Below are positions 31,554 through 39,776 of a DNA stretch of 39,806 bases, in pieces. The position numbers and the translations under genes are program-made. The notes beneath the pieces were generated by a model, which had not been told where the DNA came from, ran no database searches, and saw nothing but the letters and a program-made list of their open reading frames with translations. The stretch lies in NCBI GenBank assembly GCA_000434295.1, contig HF994935.1, positions 466,552 to 506,357 of the forward strand. Direction: 5' to 3'. Position 1 is the stretch's first letter. Every line of letters begins with the position of its first letter. The stretch comes from Acetobacter sp. CAG:977. GTDB lineage: Bacteria; Pseudomonadota; Alphaproteobacteria; CAAGCB01; CAG-977.

Positions 31554-31577
31554 CGTCCGTTTCCTCAAAGTCTGAAA

Positions 31578-31606
31578 GGGCGGGGGAAATATTATTTCCT
31601 CCGCCC
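31578..31606 (-). terminator. Hairpin between the machine genes and the LRR array (weak terminator or attenuator)
   Basis: A 13-bp GC-rich stem (arms 31578-31590 and 31594-31606, one mismatch in the minus-strand RNA). Only three T residues follow on the minus strand, so it would end transcription partially or protect the upstream RNA. Confidence 0.5.
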
Positions 31607-31616
31607 GAATAAAAGT

Positions 31617-31970
31617 TTATTTCGTGTTTTCGACCGGTTCCCGAACGCCCAGAAGAATATTTTTAGTCATGGAATTTCTGGACAATACGGCGCGTAACGT
31701 TTCGGTCGTAATCGCCGCATCGTCGGGGATAATTACGTTTGCGGGCATTTCGTCCTGCAACAACCCTTCCAATTCGGCGGGGGTTCTGGCGATTTCGGCA
31801 TACCCCGTTTCCGCCAGTACTTTTTCCTGCCACGCTTCGGTCAACTGAAAGACCATAGAACCTTCAATCGGGTCTTGCTGATAGCGGGTTGCCAGCTGCA
31901 TGGCAACTTCGGGCAACATGGCTTCCGCCTGTTCGGGGGTCAGATTAATATCCGTTTTTTCGGTTTTCAT
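31617..31970 (-). CDS. 117-residue protein between the MoxR ATPase and the LRR array
   Basis: A small acidic soluble protein with no signal peptide or TM segment, mostly helical by appearance. It starts with LTPEQAEAMLPEVAMQLATR (about residues 10-29), continues with a helical FQLTEAWQEKVLAETGYAEI, and has a short strand NVIIPDDAAITTETLRAVL before the C-terminus. I do not recognise the family. GGAGG lies 6 bases before the ATG. The MoxR-type gene ends 11 bases upstream, so it is in the same operon. A role as adaptor or co-chaperone for the ATPase is a guess from position only. Confidence 0.8.
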   Translation of the reverse strand: MKTEKTDINLTPEQAEAMLPEVAMQLATRYQQDPIEGSMVFQLTEAWQEKVLAETGYAEIARTPAELEGLLQDEMPANVIIPDDAAITTETLRAVLSRNSMTKNILLGVREPVENTK

Positions 31971-31981
31971 CGGGAACCTCC

Positions 31982-34708
31982 TTAACGAGTTTTCTTAGCG
32001 CGCATCGTTGCGGCATAAGACATGACTTCGCGCGGTTTGGCAAAAGAAACCGAAGCTGAAGGGCTTGCATTCGTTTCGGCGGCTTTTTCCGCTTTGCGCG
32101 TCGGCGTCAGCATTTCTTTCGCGATGACGGGCGGACGTTCAACGTGCGATACGAAAATCGGATTATGAACCGTTTCCGCCGAAGACGCCGCCAACGCTTC
32201 GCCCAAGGTATCGCCTGCCGATGCGTCGCGCAGCATCAAAGCGCCTTGCATGCATTCCATGACTTCTTGCGGGTTGGGGCGGCTGACCGTCATAAATTCG
32301 ATTTCTTTATTGATTTTATCCGCCGCTTTCGGGTCTTTCCTGTCGATATAGGTTATGCCGTTGCGTGCGAACATATCTTGTACCTTTTTATCAACGTCTT
32401 CGCTGATAATGACGGTACGTTTGTTCGGAGCATCCGTCAAAACGTGCGTAACGACGGCTTCGCCTTTGTCGTTGGTCAGCAACGTCGTCAGCCCGATACC
32501 CGTTTCAGAACGGTTTTCGGCAATTTTGACGGTTTCGTCGTCAGGATCCAAAGCTTCCATGGCGGACAAAGAATGGTTCCACAACGCTTTGATGTTGGCA
32601 TCCGACAAAACGGGGATGGCCAAAGCGCCCATGAACGTGTCGTGCGGAGCCAAATCTTTCGGTTCGGGCATTTCCGCAACCGAAGCATCCGTCAGGACGG
32701 CTTCGACGATCGGGGTATCCGCAACCGTGTCCGCATTGTCGTTCAAAACGTGGATCGAACGAACCTGAGCATTTTCGGGTTCTTTGTTCGCGGCTTCTTT
32801 GACGCGCGCCAAAGCGGCATTGATTGCAAACGTCGGTAAAGCCTCTTCGGGATTTTCCAACTTGATGCCGTGTTTCTTTTCCAACAAATCCGCCAATTCG
32901 TTACGGATAACGTCGGTTTGTTTGTCGGGCAACATGGAAACGTCGGCGTTGTACAGGTCTTTAATGCGTTTCGCACCGCTGATTTTGCCTTCGACCAAGA
33001 TGGGTTCGCCGATACCGTGGTTTGCGGCAATCTTTTTGGCGATGTCGTACATTTCTTTCATTTCGTCATGCTGGATACCGAGCGTTTCGCCGTGTCCGGG
33101 CATGAAAATACGTTCCATCCAGCCTTCGATGTATTCTTCCAAACGGTCGCCGCGCGTTGCCAGACGTTCTTTCATGTCGGGCTTTTTCGCTTCTGTGCTT
33201 TCGCGTTGTTTGCCCAGCTTGCCCATCAGCTTGCCCAATTTGGGTTTCGTGACGGGTTTGGGTTTTTCTACGCTGGCGTTTTCCATAAACTTCGTGACCA
33301 AACGCAAGTCGATTTCCAAGCTGTTCAGGTACGCTTCGTATTCCTGAGACAACTGTAATCCCGACTGTTTGTACAAAGAGGAATTCGGGTTCGTCAGCTG
33401 GCGGATTTCCGCAAAGAATTCGGACATCTGTTCCGCAACCTGCATGGTGTTTTTGGCGTTGCGGATGTTAATCAGCTGTTCTTCGGGGATGGCGGCTTGT
33501 TCTTTTTTCGTCAAACCGCCCTTGCGGAATGCCATCATTGTTTCCGTAAACGCTTCGGGATCGTTTTTGAAATCGTCTTCATAAGCGTAATACATCTGCA
33601 TCAAAGGAACGCCCGTCAGTTTTCCCGCGATACGGTCGGCAATGTCTTTTTCCGTCGGGTCGGGCAGGTTCATCAAGTCCAGTTCGTTACCCAAACGGGA
33701 AATGAACGGGCTGTCCATGTCGTCGGACCCCATGCCTTCGATGGCGGGGTTACCGGTGAAATTGACGCGGAACGTGGGCGGGAATGCGCTGCGGCGCAAC
33801 GTTACGGGACGGTTTCCGCCGCCGATGACTTCGCAGGTTTCGACGTTCGGATCCGCCAGCATTGCGGCATATTCATACAATTTCTGCATTGTGCCGGGTT
33901 TACAGCGGTTGATTTCGTCCAGCAACAGGCGGCGGCCGTAATCGGGAGAATTCGGATCCAAAACGCGAATGGCGATGCCGTCGCGGGTCGTAATGCCGAT
34001 GCTTTGGGCGCCGTTGTTGGTTTTGATGCCTTCCTGTTGGCAGACTTGGGTCAGACAGGAAGCCACGACTTGTTTTTGATAATTTTGTTCTTCAAAGGTA
34101 TCGCCTTTGACCTGAATGCCGTTCCAGTCGATGGAGTAGACTTTTTTACCGTCGCGATCTTCTTCGCTGAAGGCTTTGCCCAGAGCATTGCGGAGAAGTT
34201 CAATGCTTTCGGGTTTTAAGCCTTGTTCCGGATTTTTGTTGCCCAGCATGATTTTTGCGTCGATGCCTGCTTTTTCGGCGTCGGCGGCGCTGGTGTCAAA
34301 CACCGTTTCGCAGAATATGGATCCCATGTCGACGTCTTTGCAGTTCAGCATCAACGCGCCTTTGGGGTGGGTCATTTTTCCCAGCGTTTTGTACGCAAAG
34401 CTTTTACCGATGGACGGTGCGCCGATAAAGCCGGAAATATAGCTTTGCTGGTCGTGGTCGGTACGATTTGAATCACCGCGGGACAATTCGTTGACAAAGT
34501 AAGGCAGAACGCTGCGGGAAGGCAGGTTACGCATCATTTCAAAATACAAACGTTCGCCGACGGGAATGTCTTCAACGTCAGAGCGCAACGTTTTAAATTC
34601 CAGCGCCGAATCTTCGGAAGCCAACGTTTCGAATTCGCCGTTTTTGTTATATCCGGCGGGGATGGGAGTTTCTTCCAATCCGAAATAGACTTTTTTCATT
34701 TCTGCCAT
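31982..34708 (-). CDS. Large MoxR-type AAA+ ATPase
   Basis: A 908-residue ATPase. The AAA+ core lies in residues ~85-420: Walker A GAPSIGKS (96-103), Walker B LLLDEIN (261-267), sensor 1 FTGNP (318-322) and an arginine-finger-like SPFISRLGN (333-341). The spacing from Walker A to B is about 160 residues, roughly 90 more than in ordinary MoxR proteins, because of an insertion around 130-240. The C-terminal ~490 residues are mostly helical and not recognised. MoxR ATPases act with VWA-domain partners to remodel or insert cofactors into client proteins; the VWA gene is directly upstream here, 57 bases away. GGAGAA precedes the ATG by 8 bases. It is not close to CobS in length or architecture. 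Confidence 0.9.
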   Translation of the reverse strand: MAEMKKVYFGLEETPIPAGYNKNGEFETLASEDSALEFKTLRSDVEDIPVGERLYFEMMRNLPSRSVLPYFVNELSRGDSNRTDHDQQSYISGFIGAPSIGKSFAYKTLGKMTHPKGALMLNCKDVDMGSIFCETVFDTSAADAEKAGIDAKIMLGNKNPEQGLKPESIELLRNALGKAFSEEDRDGKKVYSIDWNGIQVKGDTFEEQNYQKQVVASCLTQVCQQEGIKTNNGAQSIGITTRDGIAIRVLDPNSPDYGRRLLLDEINRCKPGTMQKLYEYAAMLADPNVETCEVIGGGNRPVTLRRSAFPPTFRVNFTGNPAIEGMGSDDMDSPFISRLGNELDLMNLPDPTEKDIADRIAGKLTGVPLMQMYYAYEDDFKNDPEAFTETMMAFRKGGLTKKEQAAIPEEQLINIRNAKNTMQVAEQMSEFFAEIRQLTNPNSSLYKQSGLQLSQEYEAYLNSLEIDLRLVTKFMENASVEKPKPVTKPKLGKLMGKLGKQRESTEAKKPDMKERLATRGDRLEEYIEGWMERIFMPGHGETLGIQHDEMKEMYDIAKKIAANHGIGEPILVEGKISGAKRIKDLYNADVSMLPDKQTDVIRNELADLLEKKHGIKLENPEEALPTFAINAALARVKEAANKEPENAQVRSIHVLNDNADTVADTPIVEAVLTDASVAEMPEPKDLAPHDTFMGALAIPVLSDANIKALWNHSLSAMEALDPDDETVKIAENRSETGIGLTTLLTNDKGEAVVTHVLTDAPNKRTVIISEDVDKKVQDMFARNGITYIDRKDPKAADKINKEIEFMTVSRPNPQEVMECMQGALMLRDASAGDTLGEALAASSAETVHNPIFVSHVERPPVIAKEMLTPTRKAEKAAETNASPSASVSFAKPREVMSYAATMRAKKTR

Positions 34709-34765
34709 AGTTTTCTTCTCCTTAACATAACTGCCCCTTTTGGCGTCGGGACGGTTTAAAACCTT

Positions 34766-37669
34766 TTATCGCCTGTCTTTGCGCTGAGCATTCAGCGTGT
34801 CAAGCAATTTGCCCATTTGCGCTTTCTTTTGAGTATTGCGCTGGGCGGGTATCTTTTTCATTTCGACCATGCGGCGGTTCAGCATGCTGGTCAGCGCCGT
34901 GTCTATTCCCGTTTCGCCGGAAATATGGACGCGGTCAATGCGTTGCGAACCAAAGCCCTTGCTCATTTCGTCGGACAAAGCTTCAATCATGTTTTTGTTC
35001 TTTTCCGTCAAAATGAAGTTGAACGTGATGTTCTTCGAACTTTCGCAAATTTGTTTGACGGTCGGTACGGAATAACGTTCGTCGCCAAAGTTCCCGTCCG
35101 AAATGACAAAGAAATGCGATACGCCCGAATACTCCTGTTTTTTGTTGCCTTTTATCCGTTCCATCGTGGACAGGATGGCGTCTTGCATATGGTCTTGGCA
35201 ACCGCCGCAAATGTCTTGGACGGTCATAATCTTTTTGGCGATTTCCGCTTCGGATTGTCCGGGCTCTGCAACGCTGAGCGCTTTCGGTTCGCCCATGGCC
35301 GTAATGTAAACGTTAAAGTACGGATTTTTGCGTGCCGCTTCATAAAGCACGCAAGCCGTCGACAAAGCCGTATCCAACTTGCTGCCTTTGCCTTTGCCCA
35401 TAGAGCCGGAACGGTCAATTAAAATCGCAATATCGATCGGCGCGGGGATTTTTTCTTTTTCGCCCTTGACCTTGAAATGTTCAAAGTCGCGTTCGTCAAC
35501 CTGTTGCCCCGTTGCCAGTTTTTTGCGGCGTTCGATATACGAATCCAAATCAAACTTGCCCAAATCGTTGTCTTCGGGGACAAGCGTGCGGCGGCGGGAT
35601 TCAACTTCCTTGCCGAAATATTCGTTCTGCAACCGCGTCAACAGCGCTTTAACGCGCTTGGTCGTTTGTTGATGACGGTTGATGATGTCGTTGTATTCGT
35701 TCGCTTCGCGCAGGCGTTCGGGCATAAAGTCGTTGATCGTCGGTTTCCCGCCCGCAGACTTCGGATTGCCTTTCCAGATTTCCTGACGTTCGCCTTTGTT
35801 GTTTTCTTTGGTTTGTTGTCCGGCTTTGCTTTCCGATTCGTTCGTCGTTTTCGTGTTTTCGGAATTGTTGGGCTTTTTGACCAAATCTTCCAACGATTCA
35901 CCTTGGTCTTTGTTGGAATCCTTGTCTTCTTTCCCTTCTTTTCCTTCTTTGCCGGCCTTTTTGCCTTCTTTATCGCCGTCTTCGGACGATTCTTTGCCTT
36001 CGCCGTTTTCCTTGCCGTCTTTGCCGTTTTCTTCTTCGCCCTGTTTTTCGGCTTCTTCTTTAAGCTTTTTGACGGCTTCGCTCATCTGGCGTTCCATGTC
36101 GTCAATCTGTTTTTGGATTTCGGTTTCGGACGCATCGCCTTCGTCGTCATCGTCAAAGTCGTCCATGTCGCCCATGCTGCCGCCGCCCGAAGACGAACTT
36201 TGAGACGAATCTCCGCGCTGTCCGCTTTGAGACCCGTTCCCCTGAGACTGGTCGCTTTGCTGACCTTCTCCTTGTCCTTCGCCGCCTTCGCCGTCCTGTT
36301 GATCCTGTTGTTGTCCGCCTTGCTGTTGTTGCTGCTGTTGCTGCTGCTGTTTCTTGCGTTCCTCCATTTGTTTTTCCTGTTCCTGAACCAATTCGGGAAT
36401 CAAGGGAGAAACAAAGCGTTCATACAACTCGTCAATCAAATCGCAACGCTTGACCGAGCAGTCTTCCATTTTTTTGTTGTAGAAATTCTGTCCGCCCAAA
36501 CGGTCACGGGACGTCGGCTGTAACGCTTCAAGCTCCGTGCACATGCGGCGGATTTCTTTAAAGGAAGTTTCGGCATCAATCTTGTTGCCGTTTTTGTCAA
36601 CACCGAACAGCCAGTCTTTGCGAATGCCGATGGAAGCCCACCCCGCATCGGTATCGTCAGCCATGCCGTTGTTAATATAGAAAGAATAGCGTAAGACTTT
36701 TTTCAAATTTGAAAAACGATCCATCGCGCTCGGTTCGCCGGTCTTTTCAACGGGCTTGCCGTCCGCGCTGACCATTCCCATTAACGGCAAACACAGCGTC
36801 GTTTCCAACGTATTGACGGCAACGCCGAAATCCTGAGCCGAACGTTGAGACTGATTAACGGCGAAACGGTTGGCGTAATTGTTTTCCGCTTCGTCAAAAA
36901 TCAGGAACCTCATTTTATAATCGATTTGCTTTGCCCGCATTTCTTTGCGGTATTTTTTGCGTTCCTCTTTGGAAAGGTTTTTGTCTCTGGACTTTTTATA
37001 GGCGTCAATCATGTCGGCATAAGCTTTGTCGACCGCCTGAGGGAAATGGATGGTTCCCTGAGAATGCCCGATTTCGTGCAAGTTCGCCGCACGGGAATGT
37101 TCCATGCCGATCATCAGGCTCCAGACCAAGTCCAGATTGATCATATTTTTGTCGCGGTTGAAATAATAAGAAACGTCGGGATATCCGTTGTCGGGCGCTC
37201 CCCAGCGCATTCTGGTCTGCGGATTTTTCAAAGAAGTCGCCAGAATAAAAGCATTTTCGCGTAATTCCGAACGGGCATCGGGGCAGTGGGCTACCTGAGA
37301 CCACAGCGGCATATCGGTCATGCTTCTGGAAACGTTTTGAGGCTTCCACCCCTTCATCAGCATCGGAGTATTGGCAATGGTCGCCAAAGCGCCGCCCCAT
37401 AACAGCTGGTTTTGCGGCGTGGACAGATTCGGCGTGCGCGAAGCTTCGCCCGTCGCCAAAGCGGCGCGGACATTTTTCAATTCGTTTTCAAATAAATCGG
37501 CGTCTTGAGCCAGCGGACGGATTTTTTCGACCAGCTTTTCAAACGTGTCGGGATTGAATTTTTTTTGCCCGAACTGTTCGGAAGCCCAGAAGCGAACCTG
37601 ATTCATGGGATAGGACAAAATGGTCGCTATCTTTTTTTCTTCGCGGTTGTTATTCAAAACTTCATTCAT
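34766..37669 (-). CDS. VWA-domain protein with a metzincin-like zinc motif
   Basis: About 967 residues. The N-terminal ~430 residues are a helical domain with LHEIGHSQGTIHFP (His near residue 198), a complete HExxHxxGxxH zinc-protease signature. Next is a low-complexity linker (about 430-650): ten consecutive Gln, Gly/Gln/Ser stretches, an Asp run, and Lys/Glu/Gly-rich repeats. The C-terminal VWA domain (about 745-940) has the MIDAS DxSxS as ILIDRSGSMGKGKG and a later acidic site FFVISDGNFGDE. It resembles CobT in having an acidic linker before VWA, but the N-terminus differs and no cobalamin genes are present. ATG 37669 is preferred over a GTG five codons upstream; both lack a strong ribosome site. 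Putative metallopeptidase-VWA fusions paired with MoxR ATPases are known (DUF2201-type); relation to those is inferred. Confidence 0.88.
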   Translation of the reverse strand: MNEVLNNNREEKKIATILSYPMNQVRFWASEQFGQKKFNPDTFEKLVEKIRPLAQDADLFENELKNVRAALATGEASRTPNLSTPQNQLLWGGALATIANTPMLMKGWKPQNVSRSMTDMPLWSQVAHCPDARSELRENAFILATSLKNPQTRMRWGAPDNGYPDVSYYFNRDKNMINLDLVWSLMIGMEHSRAANLHEIGHSQGTIHFPQAVDKAYADMIDAYKKSRDKNLSKEERKKYRKEMRAKQIDYKMRFLIFDEAENNYANRFAVNQSQRSAQDFGVAVNTLETTLCLPLMGMVSADGKPVEKTGEPSAMDRFSNLKKVLRYSFYINNGMADDTDAGWASIGIRKDWLFGVDKNGNKIDAETSFKEIRRMCTELEALQPTSRDRLGGQNFYNKKMEDCSVKRCDLIDELYERFVSPLIPELVQEQEKQMEERKKQQQQQQQQQQGGQQQDQQDGEGGEGQGEGQQSDQSQGNGSQSGQRGDSSQSSSSGGGSMGDMDDFDDDDEGDASETEIQKQIDDMERQMSEAVKKLKEEAEKQGEEENGKDGKENGEGKESSEDGDKEGKKAGKEGKEGKEDKDSNKDQGESLEDLVKKPNNSENTKTTNESESKAGQQTKENNKGERQEIWKGNPKSAGGKPTINDFMPERLREANEYNDIINRHQQTTKRVKALLTRLQNEYFGKEVESRRRTLVPEDNDLGKFDLDSYIERRKKLATGQQVDERDFEHFKVKGEKEKIPAPIDIAILIDRSGSMGKGKGSKLDTALSTACVLYEAARKNPYFNVYITAMGEPKALSVAEPGQSEAEIAKKIMTVQDICGGCQDHMQDAILSTMERIKGNKKQEYSGVSHFFVISDGNFGDERYSVPTVKQICESSKNITFNFILTEKNKNMIEALSDEMSKGFGSQRIDRVHISGETGIDTALTSMLNRRMVEMKKIPAQRNTQKKAQMGKLLDTLNAQRKDRR
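36320..36349 (-). repeat. Poly-glutamine codon run in the VWA protein linker
   Basis: Ten consecutive Gln codons, a mix of CAG and CAA. The surrounding ~400 bases are also low complexity. Confidence 0.9.
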
Positions 37670-37706
37670 ATCGGTCGTCCGCACACAATAATAAAGCCAA
37701 TATCAC

Positions 37707-37735
37707 GTTATTAAGGTATCACGGTGAATTGACAA
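37707..37735 (-). promoter_or_regulatory. Candidate promoter for the VWA-MoxR genes
   Basis: Minus-strand TTGTCA (37735-37730), a 17-base spacer and AATAAC (37712-37707), 38 bases before the ATG of the VWA gene. Confidence 0.4.
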
Positions 37736-37777
37736 AAACAAGGGTTTTGGACAAACTTTTTTGTTTTTTGTATAAAA

Positions 37778-39064
37778 TTATTTTTCTTCTTCCGCCGACG
37801 GTGCCGAAACAGCCTGAGACGGAGGCGTAAAGCTGGTTTTAAAGACGTTTTCCAAAACGGCTTCTCTGTCGGTGTCCTTGGTTTTCCCTTCGGTTTCCAA
37901 AGCGGCAAGAGTTTCAAGCATTGAAACTTTTTCCTGAGCCTGCGCGGCGGCTTTTTCATAGCGGGTGCGCGTCTGCAACAGCATATAAATCAACCCGCCC
38001 GCCAACAAAGCCGCCAACCCGAATGCCGATCCCGCAATAACGGCGCTGTTCGTCTTCATATAAATAAAGGTGTTTAAAATAACGACCAACACGAAAAACA
38101 GGCTTGAAATAACGTACCACGCCGTCATTTGGTTCGTTTTCCCCTGATTGATGGCAAATTGGGAATTCCAATAATCCAACGCCGTGCCGTAACGTATTCT
38201 GCTGGCGACGCTTTGACGCAAAGATGCCAGCTGGCGTTCGTGATCCGCCTGAATCAAATTCAGCTGGTTCCACATTTCGTTAACCGCGGCGTCCGAAGTC
38301 TGGCGTGTCTCATTGACCAAACGGGTCAGACACTGTTCAACCTCAGTACGGTACGCTTGCAACTGCTTTGCGGATTCTTCAATGGCTTGCTGTAAATTAA
38401 ACTGTTCCGATTCCAACGGCTTTAATATCTTGTCGGCATGTTCGACGCGACGGATGATGGCGTTGATTTTGCGCAATGTTTCGGAAATGCGCCCGTCCAA
38501 CATTTCGGGTTGGACGTTGACCCGGAATTGCAAAGTAAAGGCATAGCCGAACGTAAAAGATTCCGCATCTGCCGACGTGCTAAAGTTTCTGGCGTCCGAC
38601 AGGTCGGCAGAGCCCGATGCGCCGGCTAAAATGCCCATCAGCATGGGTTCATAGCGGTACATGATGGCCGCCATTTTTCCCAAAGTCCCGCGGGAATGGA
38701 TGCTTTTATAAGTCAGATAGGCGTTTAAATCCTTTCTGATGATGGTAAAGCCTTCGGTTGCGGACATTCTGCCGCTTAAGACCGATTCCGCGGCGGAATA
38801 GATTGAACGGGGCGTTTTTAACTGGGCGTCGATAATCTTTTGAATAAAGGGCTTGTCGGATGTTTCCTGTCCGATGATGTCGCGCCAAGCCTTAAGTTCC
38901 TGATAAGCCCAGACGCCGGCTTCATAAAAGGTTTTCATGTCCGTTGCGCCGCCGTTGTCGTCCAAATCGATATGGTAAGGCACCATAAAGGGGACGTCTT
39001 TTTCGGCGTCAAAAGGAGCGCCGGGGGCAAAAATCGACAAAGTATTTTCGTTTTCCGTATTCAT
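37778..39064 (-). CDS. Membrane protein with coiled coil and two TM helices, head of the island
   Basis: 428 residues from the ATG at 39064. Longer in-frame starts exist (to 39130), and none has a convincing ribosome site, so the start is uncertain. The N-terminal ~315 residues are soluble, with a coiled coil (about 185-280, QQAIEESAKQLQAYRTEVEQ). Two TM helices follow near 315-375 (WYVISSLFFVLVVILNTFIY and VIAGSAFGLAALLAGGLIYM), linked by only ~5 residues, so both large soluble parts face the cytoplasm. The C-terminal ~55 residues are helical and acidic. The layout recalls DUF6161-type membrane proteins, but I am not sure of this. Its position suggests a membrane anchor for the VWA-MoxR machine. 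Confidence 0.82.
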   Translation of the reverse strand: MNTENENTLSIFAPGAPFDAEKDVPFMVPYHIDLDDNGGATDMKTFYEAGVWAYQELKAWRDIIGQETSDKPFIQKIIDAQLKTPRSIYSAAESVLSGRMSATEGFTIIRKDLNAYLTYKSIHSRGTLGKMAAIMYRYEPMLMGILAGASGSADLSDARNFSTSADAESFTFGYAFTLQFRVNVQPEMLDGRISETLRKINAIIRRVEHADKILKPLESEQFNLQQAIEESAKQLQAYRTEVEQCLTRLVNETRQTSDAAVNEMWNQLNLIQADHERQLASLRQSVASRIRYGTALDYWNSQFAINQGKTNQMTAWYVISSLFFVLVVILNTFIYMKTNSAVIAGSAFGLAALLAGGLIYMLLQTRTRYEKAAAQAQEKVSMLETLAALETEGKTKDTDREAVLENVFKTSFTPPSQAVSAPSAEEEK

Positions 39065-39199
39065 GGGGGTCACATTCAGACAAGAGCAAAACCGAAATTT
39101 CATCCTATTGAATTTCGACAAGGTTTTCAATCTTATTTATAAGAAAGGCGACGGAGCGCGGAATTTCTTTGCGTTTAGATGAGGTAAAATAATACCTAT

Positions 39200-39237
39200 A
39201 TTATAACATATTGATTTATATAACTTTTTTTATTATA
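39200..39237 (-). promoter_or_regulatory. AT-rich minus-strand promoter region at the head of the island
   Basis: Two perfect minus-strand TATAAT hexamers (39205-39200 and 39237-39232) lie 136-173 bases before the membrane protein start; neither has a good -35. The leader between them and the gene is otherwise unremarkable. Confidence 0.3.
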
Positions 39238-39244
39238 AAAAGAG

Positions 39245-39272
39245 TTGACACGCGCAAAAGATATGGCATACT
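39245..39272 (+). promoter_or_regulatory. Sigma70 promoter of the rplM-rpsI operon
   Basis: A perfect TTGACA at 39245-39250, a 16-base spacer and CATACT at 39267-39272, 37 bases before the rplM ATG. Confidence 0.65.
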
Positions 39273-39309
39273 CAAGCCCAGTTTTAACGCTAACTTTAAG
39301 GAAAAAGTA

Positions 39310-39774
39310 ATGCAGACCTTATCCGTTAAGCCGGCCGAAGTCAAAAAGAAGTGGTATCTGATTGATGCCGAAGATTTGGTTTTGGGTCGTTTGGCAAGCT
39401 TGGTCGCGAAGATTTTGCGCGGCAAGCATAAAACCTGTTTCACGCCGCACGTTGATTGCGGTGACTATGTTGTCATCATCAATGCCGAAAAGGTTCACCT
39501 GACGGGCAAAAAGATGCACGACAAAGTTTATTACCGCCATACGGGACATCCCGGCGGTATCAAGGATGTTACCGCTGAAAAAGTCATCGGCGGCGATCAT
39601 CCCGAACGCGTCATTATCAAGGCGGTTGAACGCATGATTACGCGCAACCCGCTGGGTCGCAAGCAAATGACGAACCTGCGCGTTTATGCCGGTTCCGAAC
39701 ATCCCCATAAAGCCCAGAATCCCGAATTTTTGGATGTTGCGGCTTTGAACCCGAAAAATAAGAGGAACGGTTAA
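39310..39774 (+). CDS. rplM: 50S ribosomal protein L13
   Basis: A 154-residue ribosomal protein, the standard length. Family blocks are complete: KKKWYLIDAEDLVLGRLASL, GDYVVIINAEKVHLTGKK, YYRHTGHPGGIKD, and MITRNPLGRKQMTNLRVYAG. The frame opens upstream at 39211, but ATG 39310 has AAGGA about 7 bases before it and gives the normal N-terminus. The rpsI gene begins 2 bases after the stop, the usual L13-S9 operon. This core operon marks the right boundary of the accessory island. Confidence 0.98.
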   Translation: MQTLSVKPAEVKKKWYLIDAEDLVLGRLASLVAKILRGKHKTCFTPHVDCGDYVVIINAEKVHLTGKKMHDKVYYRHTGHPGGIKDVTAEKVIGGDHPERVIIKAVERMITRNPLGRKQMTNLRVYAGSEHPHKAQNPEFLDVAALNPKNKRNG

Positions 39775-39776
39775 TT

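Noticed and set aside
35477..36523. A 348-codon open frame on the plus strand rich in Phe and Leu
   Set aside because: It is antisense to the low-complexity linker and VWA region; its hydrophobicity is the mirror of Lys/Glu/Gln codons, and it has no ribosome site or domain.
34766..37669. Calling the VWA protein cobaltochelatase CobT and the ATPase CobS
   Set aside because: The N-terminus carries a zinc-protease motif, the ATPase is far longer than CobS, and no cobalamin gene is nearby; only the linker-plus-VWA layout is shared.
39065..39309. A riboswitch or ribosomal-protein leader structure in the divergent gap
   Set aside because: The gap is AT-rich with several promoter-like elements, and I see no stable conserved fold; the rplM leader after its promoter is only about 30 bases.
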